NCBI RefSeq assembly: GCF_001982635.1
Contig: NZ_MKFI01000013.1
Span: forward strand, 36,009 to 100,008
Length of the DNA: 64,000 nt
Origin: Bradyrhizobium mercantei
GTDB taxonomy: Bacteria; Pseudomonadota; Alphaproteobacteria; Rhizobiales; Xanthobacteraceae
Direction of reading: 5' to 3'
Positions 50,288 to 59,573 of this stretch are shown here, one piece after another. The translations under genes and the position numbers were made by a program. Numbering within the stretch: position 1 is the stretch's first letter; the number at the start of each line of letters is the position of its first letter. The notes beneath the pieces are model-generated. The model did not search any database, was not told where the DNA came from, and worked only from the letters and a program-made list of their open reading frames with translations.

Positions 50288-50608
50288 TCATGAGCGACTA
50301 CCCGACCGAAGATCACGTTCGGCGATCGGATTGCGCGGCACATAGATTGGCCGCTGCAGCGTCGACCTGCTGTAGGTCGCTGGGACATACCTGGGACGAA
50401 CGTATTGATACCGGGGCGCGTACACTCGTGCAGCCGGCGCTACTCGGTAAACGGGCGCAGAGCGCATGACCGGGGCCGCTCGGAACGACCCTCCGGATCT
50501 TGCTCCGCCTCCGTAAGAGTGGCCGCCTCCGCCGGCTCTCGCAAAACATGGTGATGAGATTATCGTCGCAGCGGCCAATGCCACCGTGACCAACGAAAGT
50601 CGTTTCAT
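50288..50608 (-). CDS. secreted Gly/Arg/Tyr-rich protein
   Basis: A 106-aa exported protein with signal peptide MKRLSLVTVALAAATIISS (cleavage near CFARA). The mature part is low-complexity: GGGGHSYGGGARSGG, then Pro/Tyr/Arg repeats (APVYRVAPAARVYAPRYQYV). AGGGCGG precedes ATG 50608. Similar small Gly-Tyr-rich envelope proteins are known, with no defined role. Confidence 0.65.
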   Translation of the reverse strand: MKRLSLVTVALAAATIISSPCFARAGGGGHSYGGGARSGGSFRAAPVMRSAPVYRVAPAARVYAPRYQYVRPRYVPATYSRSTLQRPIYVPRNPIAERDLRSGSRS

Positions 50609-50759
50609 AATAGCCGCCCTAAAATATCTATTCTGAAAGGGCGACAGTCTCCCGCAACCTGCGGGCGAGGGCAAGGGGGCTACCTACTTTTCGTCTTCAG
50701 TCTCAGTAACCGGCGGATGGCCTCGGAGCGTCCGGGCAGGCCGCCATTGTCGGCGCCGA

Positions 50760-51017
50760 TCATCCCTCGATGATGAGGCGACCCAGGAACGCATTGCAGG
50801 CCCGTTCGGCTTCAGCGAACGTGCTGAAGGGCGATCCGGACACTTGAAGCGCGGGCATATTCAGAAAGTCTGGACGGTATGACGCAACGAAACCAGGCTC
50901 TCCATGCAAGCCCGGTCCACTTCGGCTCTCGTTGCTGATAACGAATGAATAGTCGTCACTGCTTGCGATCCACATCTCCAGATCGCCAGCTTCGACGCGG
51001 CTGAAGTGCAGGGCCAT
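50760..51017 (-). CDS. 85-aa hypothetical protein
   Basis: An 85-aa soluble protein, unrecognised: MALHFSRVEAGDLEMWIASS, then SFVISNESRSGPGL and a helix TFAEAERACNAFLGRL. GGAGGGCG precedes ATG 51017, better placed than the GTG at 51029. Confidence 0.5.
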   Translation of the reverse strand: MALHFSRVEAGDLEMWIASSDDYSFVISNESRSGPGLHGEPGFVASYRPDFLNMPALQVSGSPFSTFAEAERACNAFLGRLIIEG

Positions 51018-51156
51018 TTCGCCCTCCACATTTACCAGGACGCAATTTGTTTCGCTTTCGGCCCGATCCCCGATGAACGTTCAAATGGCGATTGCCGCCG
51101 GCTCGCAGCTAATAGCAAGCATACGGTTGCTGGCTTGCCGTTGCGACGCAGTAGCC

Positions 51157-51444
51157 ATGGCTGGCTCGGTACGGATATGGTATTCATTGGGAGGCGAGTA
51201 CCGTTGCTTTCGTATTCGATCTGTGAATGGAGATGCCGGCACTGCAGACTTTAGGCGTACCCACGCAGGAAAGCAGAAGCGACTTGGCCGCCATACCGGA
51301 CGTGTCTGTTTGGATTCGAAGTTTCCATCACACGTTCTCTATGCAACGCCGGTTGGCGGAGATGTTATTGTAACACGCGAGGAGAAAGGGGAGGGAGAAG
51401 ATTGGCGGCCTGGCGATCCAAATTCGCCGTTCGATACGAGATGA
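51157..51444 (+). CDS. doubtful 95-aa frame
   Basis: An open frame whose central part (SVRIWYSLGGEYRCFRIRSV, HVLYATPVGGDVIVTREEKG) resembles a small beta protein, but there is no Shine-Dalgarno at the ATG and the 5' half of the frame is not coding-like. It may be a remnant. Confidence 0.3.
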   Translation: MAGSVRIWYSLGGEYRCFRIRSVNGDAGTADFRRTHAGKQKRLGRHTGRVCLDSKFPSHVLYATPVGGDVIVTREEKGEGEDWRPGDPNSPFDTR

Positions 51445-51703
51445 CTCAAGGTATGAGAAGATGACGAACGACGAAGCTCGCCATTTGAGCGCTTGTCAAT
51501 ACCGTCTCACTCGGAGCTGCGAGAGTGAGCCGTACGGAACTCCCGATGCCGAGCGACGTAGGTCAATCACCGCGCTTCGTCGACGTGTTTGGCTCGCGAG
51601 GTCGATGGTTCGCTCGCAGCGACCTAGTTGTGTCTGAAGCGGAGCTGAAAGGCACTCTTCAGCGCGAAACGGACCTTGCTTCTTTCCCCGATCCCGGCAA
51701 GCG

Positions 51704-51754
51704 ATTGAAATCGCGGCAAATGCGAACGCCCTCCGAGCGCACCATAAGCCTACA
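51704..51754. repeat. direct repeat A flanking the RTX/T1SS module
   Basis: A 51-bp sequence with the core CAAATGCGAACGCC and TCCGAGCGCACCATAA. A 44/51 identical copy in the same orientation lies at 59574-59624, 7,870 bp away. The pair encloses the RidA pseudogene, the regulator, RTX, ABC and HlyD genes and the tRNA-like fragment. Confidence 0.7.
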
Positions 51755-51843
51755 CTTGGTCGCCAGTTCCGGAGCGCATTTTGTTGCGGGCTGGTCGCAA
51801 CGAAATGCCGCTCACGAACTTCGCACTCCGACCATCTACACTC

Positions 51844-52125
51844 ATGTCGACAGAGAACCTTAACAGACCGCAATACTCGCCGGTCCGCCGCCTTCCTCTC
51901 GGGACGAGCGGAGAGCTCTTGTGCTTGTTGGGAATCATTTGGGCAGACGAGGACGCACGCGACAACATCGAATTGCAGACGCGCCGCGTGTTCGAGCGCA
52001 TTTCACGCGTGCTTGCCAAGCACGGCGGATCGCTGCCCGATATCGTGAAGACCACAGAACCTCCCGCGCCAGCACCGCCGTCGGAGCCTGCTCGCTCCTC
52101 GGCACCCGCGCCGAGATCGAGTCGT
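51844..52125 (+). pseudogene. RidA-family (YjgF) pseudogene with deletion/frameshift
   Basis: The first ~70 codons resemble a RidA protein: SGELLCLLGIIWADEDARDN, IELQTRRVFERISRVLAKHG, GSLPDIVKTT. After KTT the expected middle (the conserved Arg region) is missing, and a second frame gives RASTAVGACSLLGTRAEIES, the usual RidA C-terminus. So a deletion with a frame change has joined the two ends. RidA hydrolyses reactive enamines; this copy cannot be active. Confidence 0.6.
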
Positions 52126-52219
52126 GGCGTTGGTACCGCCGCGCCGAGGCAACCGTTGGTGGCTTGATTGGGGCGCCTGGATAAAACGGCTTTGTGCAGG
52201 CGATGGTGTGGCCCTCGAG

Positions 52220-53797
52220 CTAATTTAGGCCGGCTCGGCGGAAGGCTTCCAGATAGTGTTCGCGGTCGGCTTCGTATTTGAACGGCAAGTTTTTCCCGAT
52301 CCAGGCCAACGAGAAATCGGGCTGTCTGCGGAGCAGTTCCTGCAATGCAGCCGTGGCGATTTCGCCTCGTCCGGCCATCGCGGCCGCCGCGGTCAGCATG
52401 CGGTAGCCAGAGACATGATCGGTGCGAAGCCGAATGCTGGCTCCGGCCAGGCGCATCGCCTCCTCGTAATTTCGTCCGACCAACTGGGCATGGGCCGCGA
52501 TGCCGTTGTAGATCGCCGCAAATGGATCGCGCGGGCTGAGGCGCAACGCCTTCGCGGTGGCCGCGCCGGCTTCCTCCCAGTGGCCGCTGAACGTCAGCGC
52601 GAGGCCGTACACGCTCAGCGCCAGCGCAAAGCTCGGATTGAGCTTCAGCGCCAGCTCGAACTCGCCAAGCGCTTCGTCGAAACGCCGCCGCAGCACATGA
52701 ACGCAACCCAGCGCATGGTGCGCCCAGGGATCCTCGCTGTCGGCGCGGACCGCCGCCAGCGCCGCGCGTTCGGCAATCGGCACCGACGTCGCCATCTCGC
52801 TCCAGCCATTGTAGGCGCAAAAGGTGTGGCTGGAGGACAGAACGGCAAGCGCTTGTCCGTAGTGCGGATCGATCGCAATCGCTTTCTCCAGCAGCTCCTG
52901 GGCTTTGACATAGTCGGCTGGCGTGATCCGCCAGAAATGCGACATTGCCCGCATCACCAGACCCCAGGCATCCATGCTGTCCGGGGTCTTGCGTCTGGAG
53001 TGAAAGTGTTCCGCCGCATAGAGCTGCGGCTCGATCGACGCAACGATCGCCTCCGTGATCTCGTCCTGCACGGCGAACACATCGGCGAGGCTGCGATCGT
53101 AACGCTCCGCCCACAGGTGGCTGCCGGTGGCGACGTCGTTGAGCTGCGCGGTGATGCGCACGCGATCGCCTTCCTTGCGCACGCTGCCTTCGACGACATA
53201 ACCGACGCCGAGGGTCTCGCCGACGTCCTTGATGTTGACGGACTTGCCCTTGTAGGCAAACGACGAGTTGCGCGCGATCACGAAGAACCAGCGCAGCTTC
53301 GAGAGCGCGGTAATGAGGTCCTCGCTGATGCCGTCAGAGAAATAATCCTGGTCCGGATCGTCGCTTATGTTGGCAAAAGGCAACACGGCGATGGCGGGAC
53401 GGTCGGGCAGGGGTAATGCCGCGATTGGGTCGACGGGTTGGTTCAGGGCCGGCTCAGCGCAAAGCTCTCCGAGTTCGTCGTCCATCGACGGCGTGCGCAC
53501 TTCGCCGACGAAGCGCAGGCCCTTGCGCGGAATGGTGCGGATCAGCTTCTGCTGCTGGCCGCTGTCGCCGACCGCCTTGCGCACGGCATAGATGCGGCTG
53601 GTCAGCGTCGCATCCGAGGTGACGCGGCCGCCCCACACCGAAGCAACCAGATCGTCCTTGGTGACGACGCGATCGCGATTCTCGATCAGGTAGAGCAGAA
53701 GGTCGTAGACCTGGGGCTCGACTGCAATCAGTTCAGACCTGAACCGCAGCTCGCGGGCGCTGGTATCAAGTACGTAATCGGCGAAATGAAACTGCAT
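52220..53797 (-). CDS. winged-helix (OmpR/CadC-type) regulator with TPR domain
   Basis: A 525-aa soluble protein. Residues ~5-100 are an OmpR-type winged helix: AVEPQVYDLLLYLIENRDRV, VTSDATLTSRIYAVRKAVGD, then GLRFVGEV. Residues ~125-260 are the TolB-like region common in such proteins (AIAVLPFANISDDPDQDYFS), and the rest is a run of TPR repeats (ALGEFELALKLNPSFALAL, ATAKALRLSPRDPFAAIYN). No receiver domain and no membrane span. GGACACG precedes ATG 53797. It is divergent from the RTX operon and, with the direct repeats between them, is its likely regulator (inference). Confidence 0.85.
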   Translation of the reverse strand: MQFHFADYVLDTSARELRFRSELIAVEPQVYDLLLYLIENRDRVVTKDDLVASVWGGRVTSDATLTSRIYAVRKAVGDSGQQQKLIRTIPRKGLRFVGEVRTPSMDDELGELCAEPALNQPVDPIAALPLPDRPAIAVLPFANISDDPDQDYFSDGISEDLITALSKLRWFFVIARNSSFAYKGKSVNIKDVGETLGVGYVVEGSVRKEGDRVRITAQLNDVATGSHLWAERYDRSLADVFAVQDEITEAIVASIEPQLYAAEHFHSRRKTPDSMDAWGLVMRAMSHFWRITPADYVKAQELLEKAIAIDPHYGQALAVLSSSHTFCAYNGWSEMATSVPIAERAALAAVRADSEDPWAHHALGCVHVLRRRFDEALGEFELALKLNPSFALALSVYGLALTFSGHWEEAGAATAKALRLSPRDPFAAIYNGIAAHAQLVGRNYEEAMRLAGASIRLRTDHVSGYRMLTAAAAMAGRGEIATAALQELLRRQPDFSLAWIGKNLPFKYEADREHYLEAFRRAGLN

Positions 53798-53906
53798 GCT
53801 CGTGTCCTGGACCGGCTTGCCGCGATTTGAACCGCATCAACCGTGGTTGCAACTCGCCTTTGGTGCGCCGCGGCGCGTGGTTGCCGCGTCCGGTTGGGGC
53901 TCAGGC

Positions 53907-53947
53907 GATCACGGCCGATCACGGCCAGATCACGGCTCGATCACAAT
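53907..53947. promoter_or_regulatory. four direct GATCACGGC repeats at 10-11 bp spacing
   Basis: GATCACGGC begins at 53907, 53917 and 53928, and a degenerate GATCACAAT at 53939; a fifth looser copy, AATCACGGC, lies at 53984. Spacings of 10, 11 and 11 bp place all copies on one face of the helix, as in Pho-box-type sites bound head-to-tail by OmpR/PhoB winged helices. The array sits 110 bp from the regulator start and 132 bp from the RTX start. Confidence 0.6.
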
Positions 53948-54078
53948 AGCACAATCAGGAAATCAGCAGGGCTTCTTCAGGCAAATCACGGCGTTCTCAA
54001 GGCCGGCTTCAAGCCTGTCATCCGCTTCGCGGCTAAGCATCGGTCGAGGGGCATAAAACCTCTGGAAGGATGACGACT

Positions 54079-55692
54079 ATGGCTATCAAAGCTAGTTTTT
54101 CTTCGGCCGCCGGCCTGCTGTCGGTGTTCGATGACAATCTCGACAACTCGATCACCGTGAGTCGCGACGCGGCCGGAAGGATCCTCGTTGATGGCGGCGC
54201 GGTCGCCATCACGGGGGGCACCTCGACGGTCGCGAACACCTCCTTGATCCAGGTGTTCGGCGCCGGTGGCGACGACACGATCGCGCTGGACGAGGCCAAC
54301 GGGGCACTTCCGGCAGCCCAGCTGTTCGGGGGCGCCGGCAACGACGTCATCACCGGCGGCTCCGGCAACGATGAGCTGTTCGGCGGCGCGGGCAACGACA
54401 CCCTGCTCGGCAAGGGCGGCAACGACCTGCTGTTCGGCGGCGGCGGCAACGACATGCTGATTGGGGGCACGGGCGATGACCAGATGTTCGGCGGGGCCGG
54501 CAACGATCTCATGATCTGGAATCCGGGCGAGGGCACCGACCTGATGGAAGGCGGCGACGGCATCGACACCGCCCAGGTCAACGGCGGCAACGGCGCCGAA
54601 AACTTCACCCTCACCGCCAACGGCTCCCGCGTGCGATTCGATCGCGTCAGCCCGGGGCCGTTCTCGCTCGACATCGGCACCACCGAGAACCTCGTGCTCA
54701 ACATGAATGGCGGCGATGACGTCTTCATCGCCGGAAACGGCCTTGCCAATCTGATCAAGCTGACCGTTGATGGCGGTGCGGGCAACGACTCCATCACCGG
54801 CGGCGACGGCAGCGATACGCTGCTCGGCGGTGATGGCAACGACACCATCATCGGCGGCCGCGGCAACGATCTGCTGTTCGGCGGCGCGGGCGACGACAGC
54901 TTCACCTGGAATCCGGGTGATGGCAGCGACAAGGTCGACGGCGGTGCGGACAACGACACCCTGGTGTTCAACGGGGCCAATCTGACCGAGAACATGACCA
55001 TATCGGCCAATGGCAGCGGCGCCACGCTCACCCGCGACATCGGCACGGTCTCGATGAACCTGACCAGCATCGAGACCATCGACGTCAATGCGCTCACGGG
55101 AGCGGACACCATCACTGTCAACGACCTGACCGGCACCGGCGTCGGTCAGGTCAACATCGACCTCGGCGGCAATGACGCCAAGCCGGACACCGTGGTGCTC
55201 AACGCGACGAACGGTGACGACGCGATCAATATCACCGAAAACAACGGCGTCATCACGGTGACGGGTCTTGCGACCGACGTGACCATCTCCAACGTCGGCG
55301 CCGGCGACCGTCTCGTCATCAACGGCCTCGGCGGCGACGATGTGATCTCGGCTTCCGGACTGCGCAACGGCATCCTGCTCACCGCCAATGGCGGCGGCGG
55401 CGACGACGTCCTGATCGGCGGCAACGGCAGCGAGCTCCTCAGCGGCGGCGCGGGCGATGACATTCTGCTCGGCGGCAGCCCGCAGAATGTCCTCGATGGC
55501 GGTGCGGGAAACAACGAGGTGATCGCGGGCGCGGCGCCAACCCTCGCGCCGACGGCGGCGGCAAGCGCGAGCCTGCTCAGCCAGTTCATGGCGTCGAGCT
55601 TCGTCTCGGCGGGAGCGGGTCACGGTGCGATGCCCATCGCCGAGCCGCCGTTGAGCCAGCAGCCGCAGCTCGCTCAGCCGCACGCCGCCTGA
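54079..55692 (+). CDS. RTX calcium-binding secreted protein
   Basis: A 537-aa acidic, Gly/Asp/Asn-rich protein without N-terminal signal peptide. Nonapeptide RTX repeats GGxGxDxLx are grouped near residues 85-150 (GGAGNDVITGGSGNDELFGG), 235-285 (GGAGNDSITGGDGSDTLLGG) and 430-485 (GGNGSELLSGGAGDDILLGG); the parts between look like beta-solenoid or Ig-like strands. These repeats bind Ca2+ and fold outside the cell after export. No enzymatic domain is seen. GGAAGG lies 9 bases before ATG 54079; a second ATG at 54070 overlaps it. It is followed by its ABC/HlyD exporter genes. Confidence 0.88.
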   Translation: MAIKASFSSAAGLLSVFDDNLDNSITVSRDAAGRILVDGGAVAITGGTSTVANTSLIQVFGAGGDDTIALDEANGALPAAQLFGGAGNDVITGGSGNDELFGGAGNDTLLGKGGNDLLFGGGGNDMLIGGTGDDQMFGGAGNDLMIWNPGEGTDLMEGGDGIDTAQVNGGNGAENFTLTANGSRVRFDRVSPGPFSLDIGTTENLVLNMNGGDDVFIAGNGLANLIKLTVDGGAGNDSITGGDGSDTLLGGDGNDTIIGGRGNDLLFGGAGDDSFTWNPGDGSDKVDGGADNDTLVFNGANLTENMTISANGSGATLTRDIGTVSMNLTSIETIDVNALTGADTITVNDLTGTGVGQVNIDLGGNDAKPDTVVLNATNGDDAINITENNGVITVTGLATDVTISNVGAGDRLVINGLGGDDVISASGLRNGILLTANGGGGDDVLIGGNGSELLSGGAGDDILLGGSPQNVLDGGAGNNEVIAGAAPTLAPTAAASASLLSQFMASSFVSAGAGHGAMPIAEPPLSQQPQLAQPHAA

Positions 55693-55721
55693 CGCTGACG
55701 ACCTCGTCCTGGAGACCGACC

Positions 55722-57863
55722 ATGAGCATCGAAACCAATGGTGCGAGACCGACCGACCCGGGTCTCGAAATCCTCGTGACGCTGCTACATCTCCAGGGCG
55801 TTGCGGCCGATGCCGGACAGATCAGGCATCGGCTGGGAACGGACAAGATCGGCGCAGCGGATATGCTCCGCTGCGCCAGGGATCTCGGCCTCAAGGCTCG
55901 TGCCTGGCGAACCGATTGGTCGCGGCTCGGCAGCACGCCCTTGCCCGCCATCGCGTCGTTGCGTGATGGCGGATTCCTTCTCCTTGCCAAGGCTGATGCG
56001 GACCGGGTGCTGGTGCAGTCGCCGCTGGCGCCTAGGCCGGTATTGATGTCGCGGGACGAACTCCTCGCCATCTGGGACGGGCAGCTGATCCTGATGACCC
56101 GACGTGCCGGATTGTCCGACATGGCGCGGCGGTTCGACATCGGCTGGTTCGTCGCTGCGATCCAGAAATACCGGCATCTGCTCAGTGAAGTGCTGGTCGC
56201 CTCGTTCTTCCTGCAACTGCTCGGCCTGGTTTCGCCGCTGTTCTTCCAGGTCGTCATCGACAAGGTGCTGGTGCATCGATCGCTGAGCACGCTCGATGTC
56301 CTCGTGCTCGGGCTGGTGACGATCTCGGTTTTCGAGACCGTGCTGGGAATCCTGCGGACCTATTTGTTCGCGCACACCACCAACCGCATCGACGTCGAAC
56401 TCGGCGCACGGCTGTTTCAGCAATTGCTGGCGTTGCCGATGGCCTATTTTCAGGCGCGGCGCGTCGGCGACTCGGTGGCCAGGGTTCGCGAACTGGAAAA
56501 CATCCGGAACTTCCTCACCAGCTCGGCGCTGACGCTGCTCATCGACCTGTTCTTCACCTCCGTCTTCCTCGGCGTGATGTTCTTCTACTCGCCGCTGCTG
56601 AGCTGGATCGTGCTGGGCTCGTTCCCGTTCTATATCGCGATCTCCGCCGGAGCGACGCCGCTGTTCCGGCGGCGGCTGGACGAGAAGTTCCGCCGCGGCG
56701 CCGAGAACCAGGCCTTTCTGGTCGAAAGCGTCACCGGGATCGAGACGATCAAGGCGATGGCGGTCGAGCCGCAGATGCAGCGGCGCTGGGAAGAGCAGCT
56801 CGCAGGCTATGTGGCTGCGAGTTTCCGGGTCCTGAGCCTTGGCAACAGTGCGAGCCAGACGGTGCAGCTGGTCAGCAAACTCGTCACCGCAAGCATCCTC
56901 TACTGTGGCTCAAGGCTCGTGATCGACGGCAGCCTTTCGGTGGGCGAGTTGGTCGCCTTCAATATCTTCGCCGGCAGGGTGAGTACGCCGGTACTGCGTC
57001 TTGCGCAGCTTTGGCAGGATTTCCATCAGGCGCGCCTGTCGATCGCGCGGCTCGGTGACATTCTCAACACCGCCGCCGAGCCGACCTATTCCGCGGGGCG
57101 GGCGCGGCTGCAGGCGATTCGGGGAGACATCAAGTTCGATCACGTCTCGTTCCGCTATCGCGTAGACGGGCAGGAAGTCCTGCAGGACGTCTCGTTCGAA
57201 GTGCCGGCAGGCCAGACCGTCGGCATTGTGGGGCCTTCCGGGTCCGGCAAGAGCACGTTCGCCAAGCTGATCCAGCGGCTTTACGTTCCGGAACGCGGAC
57301 GCGTGCTGGTCGACGGAATGGATCTCGCGATGGCCGACGCCGCCTGGCTGCGCCGCCAGATCGGCGTCGTGCTGCAGGAAAACGTGCTGTTCAACCGCTC
57401 GGTGCGCGACAACATCGCGCTTGCCGATCCTGCGATGCCGATGGAGCGCGTGATCGCCGCGGCGCGGCTTGCGGGCGCGCATGAATTCATCCTCGAACTC
57501 GCAGAAGGCTATGACACCATGGTGGGCGAGCGCGGCTCGACGCTTTCCGGCGGCCAGCGCCAGCGGATCGCCATTGCGCGGGCCCTCATCACCGACCCGC
57601 GCATTCTGATCTTCGACGAAGCGACCAGCGCGCTGGACTATGAGAGCGAGCGGATCATTCAGCAGAACATGAAGCAGATCGCCGACGGCCGGACCGTGCT
57701 GGTGATCGCGCACCGGCTCTCCACCGTACGGACGGCGGACCGAATCGTGACGCTCGATCGCGGCCGCCTGGTCGAGGATGGCAGCCACGACACATTGATC
57801 AAGACTGGCGGCCGCTATGCGTCGCTACATCGGCTGCAGGGAGGATTCCATGAGGTCGGCTGA
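55722..57863 (+). CDS. type I secretion ABC transporter (HlyB-like, inactive C39-like domain)
   Basis: A 713-aa inner-membrane exporter. Residues 1-~128 are a C39-like domain lacking the catalytic Cys and His (no Cys near LEILVTLLHLQGV), the 'CLD' that in HlyB holds the RTX substrate. A six-helix membrane domain spans ~150-430. The ATPase has Walker A GPSGSGKST, signature TLSGGQRQRIAIARAL, Walker B ILIFDEATSALD and the H-loop VIAHRLSTV. CTGGAG precedes ATG 55722. Begins 29 bp after the RTX gene and overlaps the HlyD gene. Confidence 0.93.
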   Translation: MSIETNGARPTDPGLEILVTLLHLQGVAADAGQIRHRLGTDKIGAADMLRCARDLGLKARAWRTDWSRLGSTPLPAIASLRDGGFLLLAKADADRVLVQSPLAPRPVLMSRDELLAIWDGQLILMTRRAGLSDMARRFDIGWFVAAIQKYRHLLSEVLVASFFLQLLGLVSPLFFQVVIDKVLVHRSLSTLDVLVLGLVTISVFETVLGILRTYLFAHTTNRIDVELGARLFQQLLALPMAYFQARRVGDSVARVRELENIRNFLTSSALTLLIDLFFTSVFLGVMFFYSPLLSWIVLGSFPFYIAISAGATPLFRRRLDEKFRRGAENQAFLVESVTGIETIKAMAVEPQMQRRWEEQLAGYVAASFRVLSLGNSASQTVQLVSKLVTASILYCGSRLVIDGSLSVGELVAFNIFAGRVSTPVLRLAQLWQDFHQARLSIARLGDILNTAAEPTYSAGRARLQAIRGDIKFDHVSFRYRVDGQEVLQDVSFEVPAGQTVGIVGPSGSGKSTFAKLIQRLYVPERGRVLVDGMDLAMADAAWLRRQIGVVLQENVLFNRSVRDNIALADPAMPMERVIAAARLAGAHEFILELAEGYDTMVGERGSTLSGGQRQRIAIARALITDPRILIFDEATSALDYESERIIQQNMKQIADGRTVLVIAHRLSTVRTADRIVTLDRGRLVEDGSHDTLIKTGGRYASLHRLQGGFHEVG

Positions 57864-59298
57864 ACTCGCAGCGCCCGAACCGTCGGCGCAGCGCGTGATC
57901 CCGTTTCGTGGTCAGCGAGGAAGCCGCCGCGAAGAGCTGGCGTTTCTGCCCGCCGCGCTTGAAATCGTGGAGACGCCGCCATCGCCGCTCGGTCGCGCGA
58001 TTGGCAGTACGATCATCGTCCTGTTCGGCCTGGCCCTGGTCTGGGCCTGGTGGGGCACGATCGATATCGTCGCCTCGGCCACGGGAAAGGTCCTTCCCAG
58101 CAGTCGCGTCAAGATCATCCAGCCGTTCGAGACCGCCTTGGTGCGCTCCATTCGAGTCCAGGATGGTCAGGCGGTCAAGGCCGGCGACGTCCTGATCGAG
58201 CTCGATCCGACCGCGAACGAGGCGGAGCGAGATCATCTGCGCAACGACCTGCTTGCCGAGCGGCTCAATATCGCGCGTTTGCGCGCGGCGCTTTCAGACA
58301 ATCCAGCCGCCGATTTCGTGCCGTCGGGCGGCGTAGATCCGGAGCTGATCAGCACGCAGCGCCAGCTGTTGCTCAACCAAGTGACGGAGCACCGCGCCAA
58401 GATCGCCGCACTCGCGCGACAGCAAGCTCAGAAGGAAGCCGAATTAGCCACAACGGGGGCGACGATCCACAAGCTGGAGACCATCATTCCGGTCATTCAA
58501 TCACGCGTCGACATCCGCAAGACGCTTGTGGAGAAGGAACTGGGCTCGAAGCTGACCTACTTCGAGGTGTTTCAGCTCCTGGTCGAGCAGCAGCAGGAGC
58601 TCGTGGTTCAGACCAGTCATTTGCACGAGACGGAAGCGGCCATCGCAGCCATTGGCGAAACGCGCAACCAGGCGGTGGCGGAATATCGGCACACGATCTC
58701 CGACAACCTCGCCAAGGCGGAACAGAAAGCGAGCGGGCTCGCCCAGGACCTCATCAAGGCCGAGCAAAGGACGAAGCTGCAGCAGTTAACTGCGCCGGTG
58801 GACGGCGTGGTGCAGCAGCTTGCAGTTCACACCGTCGGCGGCGTAGTGACGCCGGCGCAACAGCTGCTTGTGGTGGTGCCGAGCGAGAGCCGGCTCGAGA
58901 TCGAGGCCATGGTGTCGAACGGCGATATCGGCTTCGTCCATGCCGGACAACAAGCTGAGATCAAGGTCGATACCTTCAATTTCACCCGCTACGGCCTGTT
59001 GCGTGGCGAGGTGCTGTCGGTGTCGCAGGACGCCTTGATCCGCGATCGTCTGCAGGATCGCGCCAGCGATCGGGCGCTGGGTGCGGCAAACGACACCAGC
59101 GAGCCGAAAGGCCAGGAGCTGAACTACAGCGCGAGAATCTCGCTCGATCGTACCCAGATGCAGATCGACGACAGGATGGTCCATCTGTCGCCCGGGATGG
59201 CTGTCACGGTGGAGATCAAGACCGGATCGCGGACTATCCTGAGCTATCTGTTGTCGCCGCTCCGCCGCTATCGGCAGGAAACGTTGCGGGAGCGCTAG
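57850..59298 (+). CDS. type I secretion membrane-fusion protein (HlyD family)
   Basis: A 482-aa periplasmic adaptor with one N-terminal span (about residues 52-70, TIIVLFGLALVWAWWGT), a lipoyl/barrel-sandwich half (SRVKIIQPFETALVRSIRVQ, DGQAVKAGDVLIELDP), a long coiled coil (~residues 120-300), the second lipoyl half (LTAPVDGVVQQLAVHTVGGV) and a C-terminal beta barrel. AGGGAGGA precedes ATG 57850, which overlaps the ABC gene by 14 bp. The outer-membrane TolC partner is not encoded here, so a chromosomal TolC elsewhere must serve. Confidence 0.92.
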   Translation: MRSAELAAPEPSAQRVIPFRGQRGSRREELAFLPAALEIVETPPSPLGRAIGSTIIVLFGLALVWAWWGTIDIVASATGKVLPSSRVKIIQPFETALVRSIRVQDGQAVKAGDVLIELDPTANEAERDHLRNDLLAERLNIARLRAALSDNPAADFVPSGGVDPELISTQRQLLLNQVTEHRAKIAALARQQAQKEAELATTGATIHKLETIIPVIQSRVDIRKTLVEKELGSKLTYFEVFQLLVEQQQELVVQTSHLHETEAAIAAIGETRNQAVAEYRHTISDNLAKAEQKASGLAQDLIKAEQRTKLQQLTAPVDGVVQQLAVHTVGGVVTPAQQLLVVVPSESRLEIEAMVSNGDIGFVHAGQQAEIKVDTFNFTRYGLLRGEVLSVSQDALIRDRLQDRASDRALGAANDTSEPKGQELNYSARISLDRTQMQIDDRMVHLSPGMAVTVEIKTGSRTILSYLLSPLRRYRQETLRER

Positions 59299-59419
59299 CT
59301 GAAGCAGATCGCAGCCTTGGGAGTGGAGCGTGAACCGCCTTCACGAACGAGAGTGGACGCATCTGGCGGGCGGCGATGGCGCTGCAGGCAACGAGAGTTA
59401 ACTAAGGTCTTGATCTCGT

Positions 59420-59473
59420 TGGTCGGCCCGGCAGGACTCGAACCAGCAACCAGACCGTTATGAGCGGCGGGCC
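59420..59473 (-). pseudogene. D-arm-less tRNA-like fragment (CAU anticodon)
   Basis: On the minus strand GGCCCG pairs with CGGGCC as an acceptor stem, with ACCA at the 3' end; between them lie an anticodon arm with loop CTCATAA (anticodon CAU) and a T arm GGTTCGAGTCC. The D arm is missing and the stems have mismatches. It looks like a decayed tRNA-Met/Ile2-type gene or a former attachment site. Confidence 0.6.
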
Positions 59474-59573
59474 AACCTGATCTCGTGTAGGGCAGGGTCC
59501 TTATTCAGCGGTTGGGCCAAAAGGCACTTCACCCACGAAATGCACCTCAACTCGTTCTTGGCCCCCGTAACCC

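Noticed and set aside
53907..53992. CRISPR-like array
   Set aside because: Repeats are 9 bp with 1-2 bp spacers and no cas genes; better explained as regulator sites.
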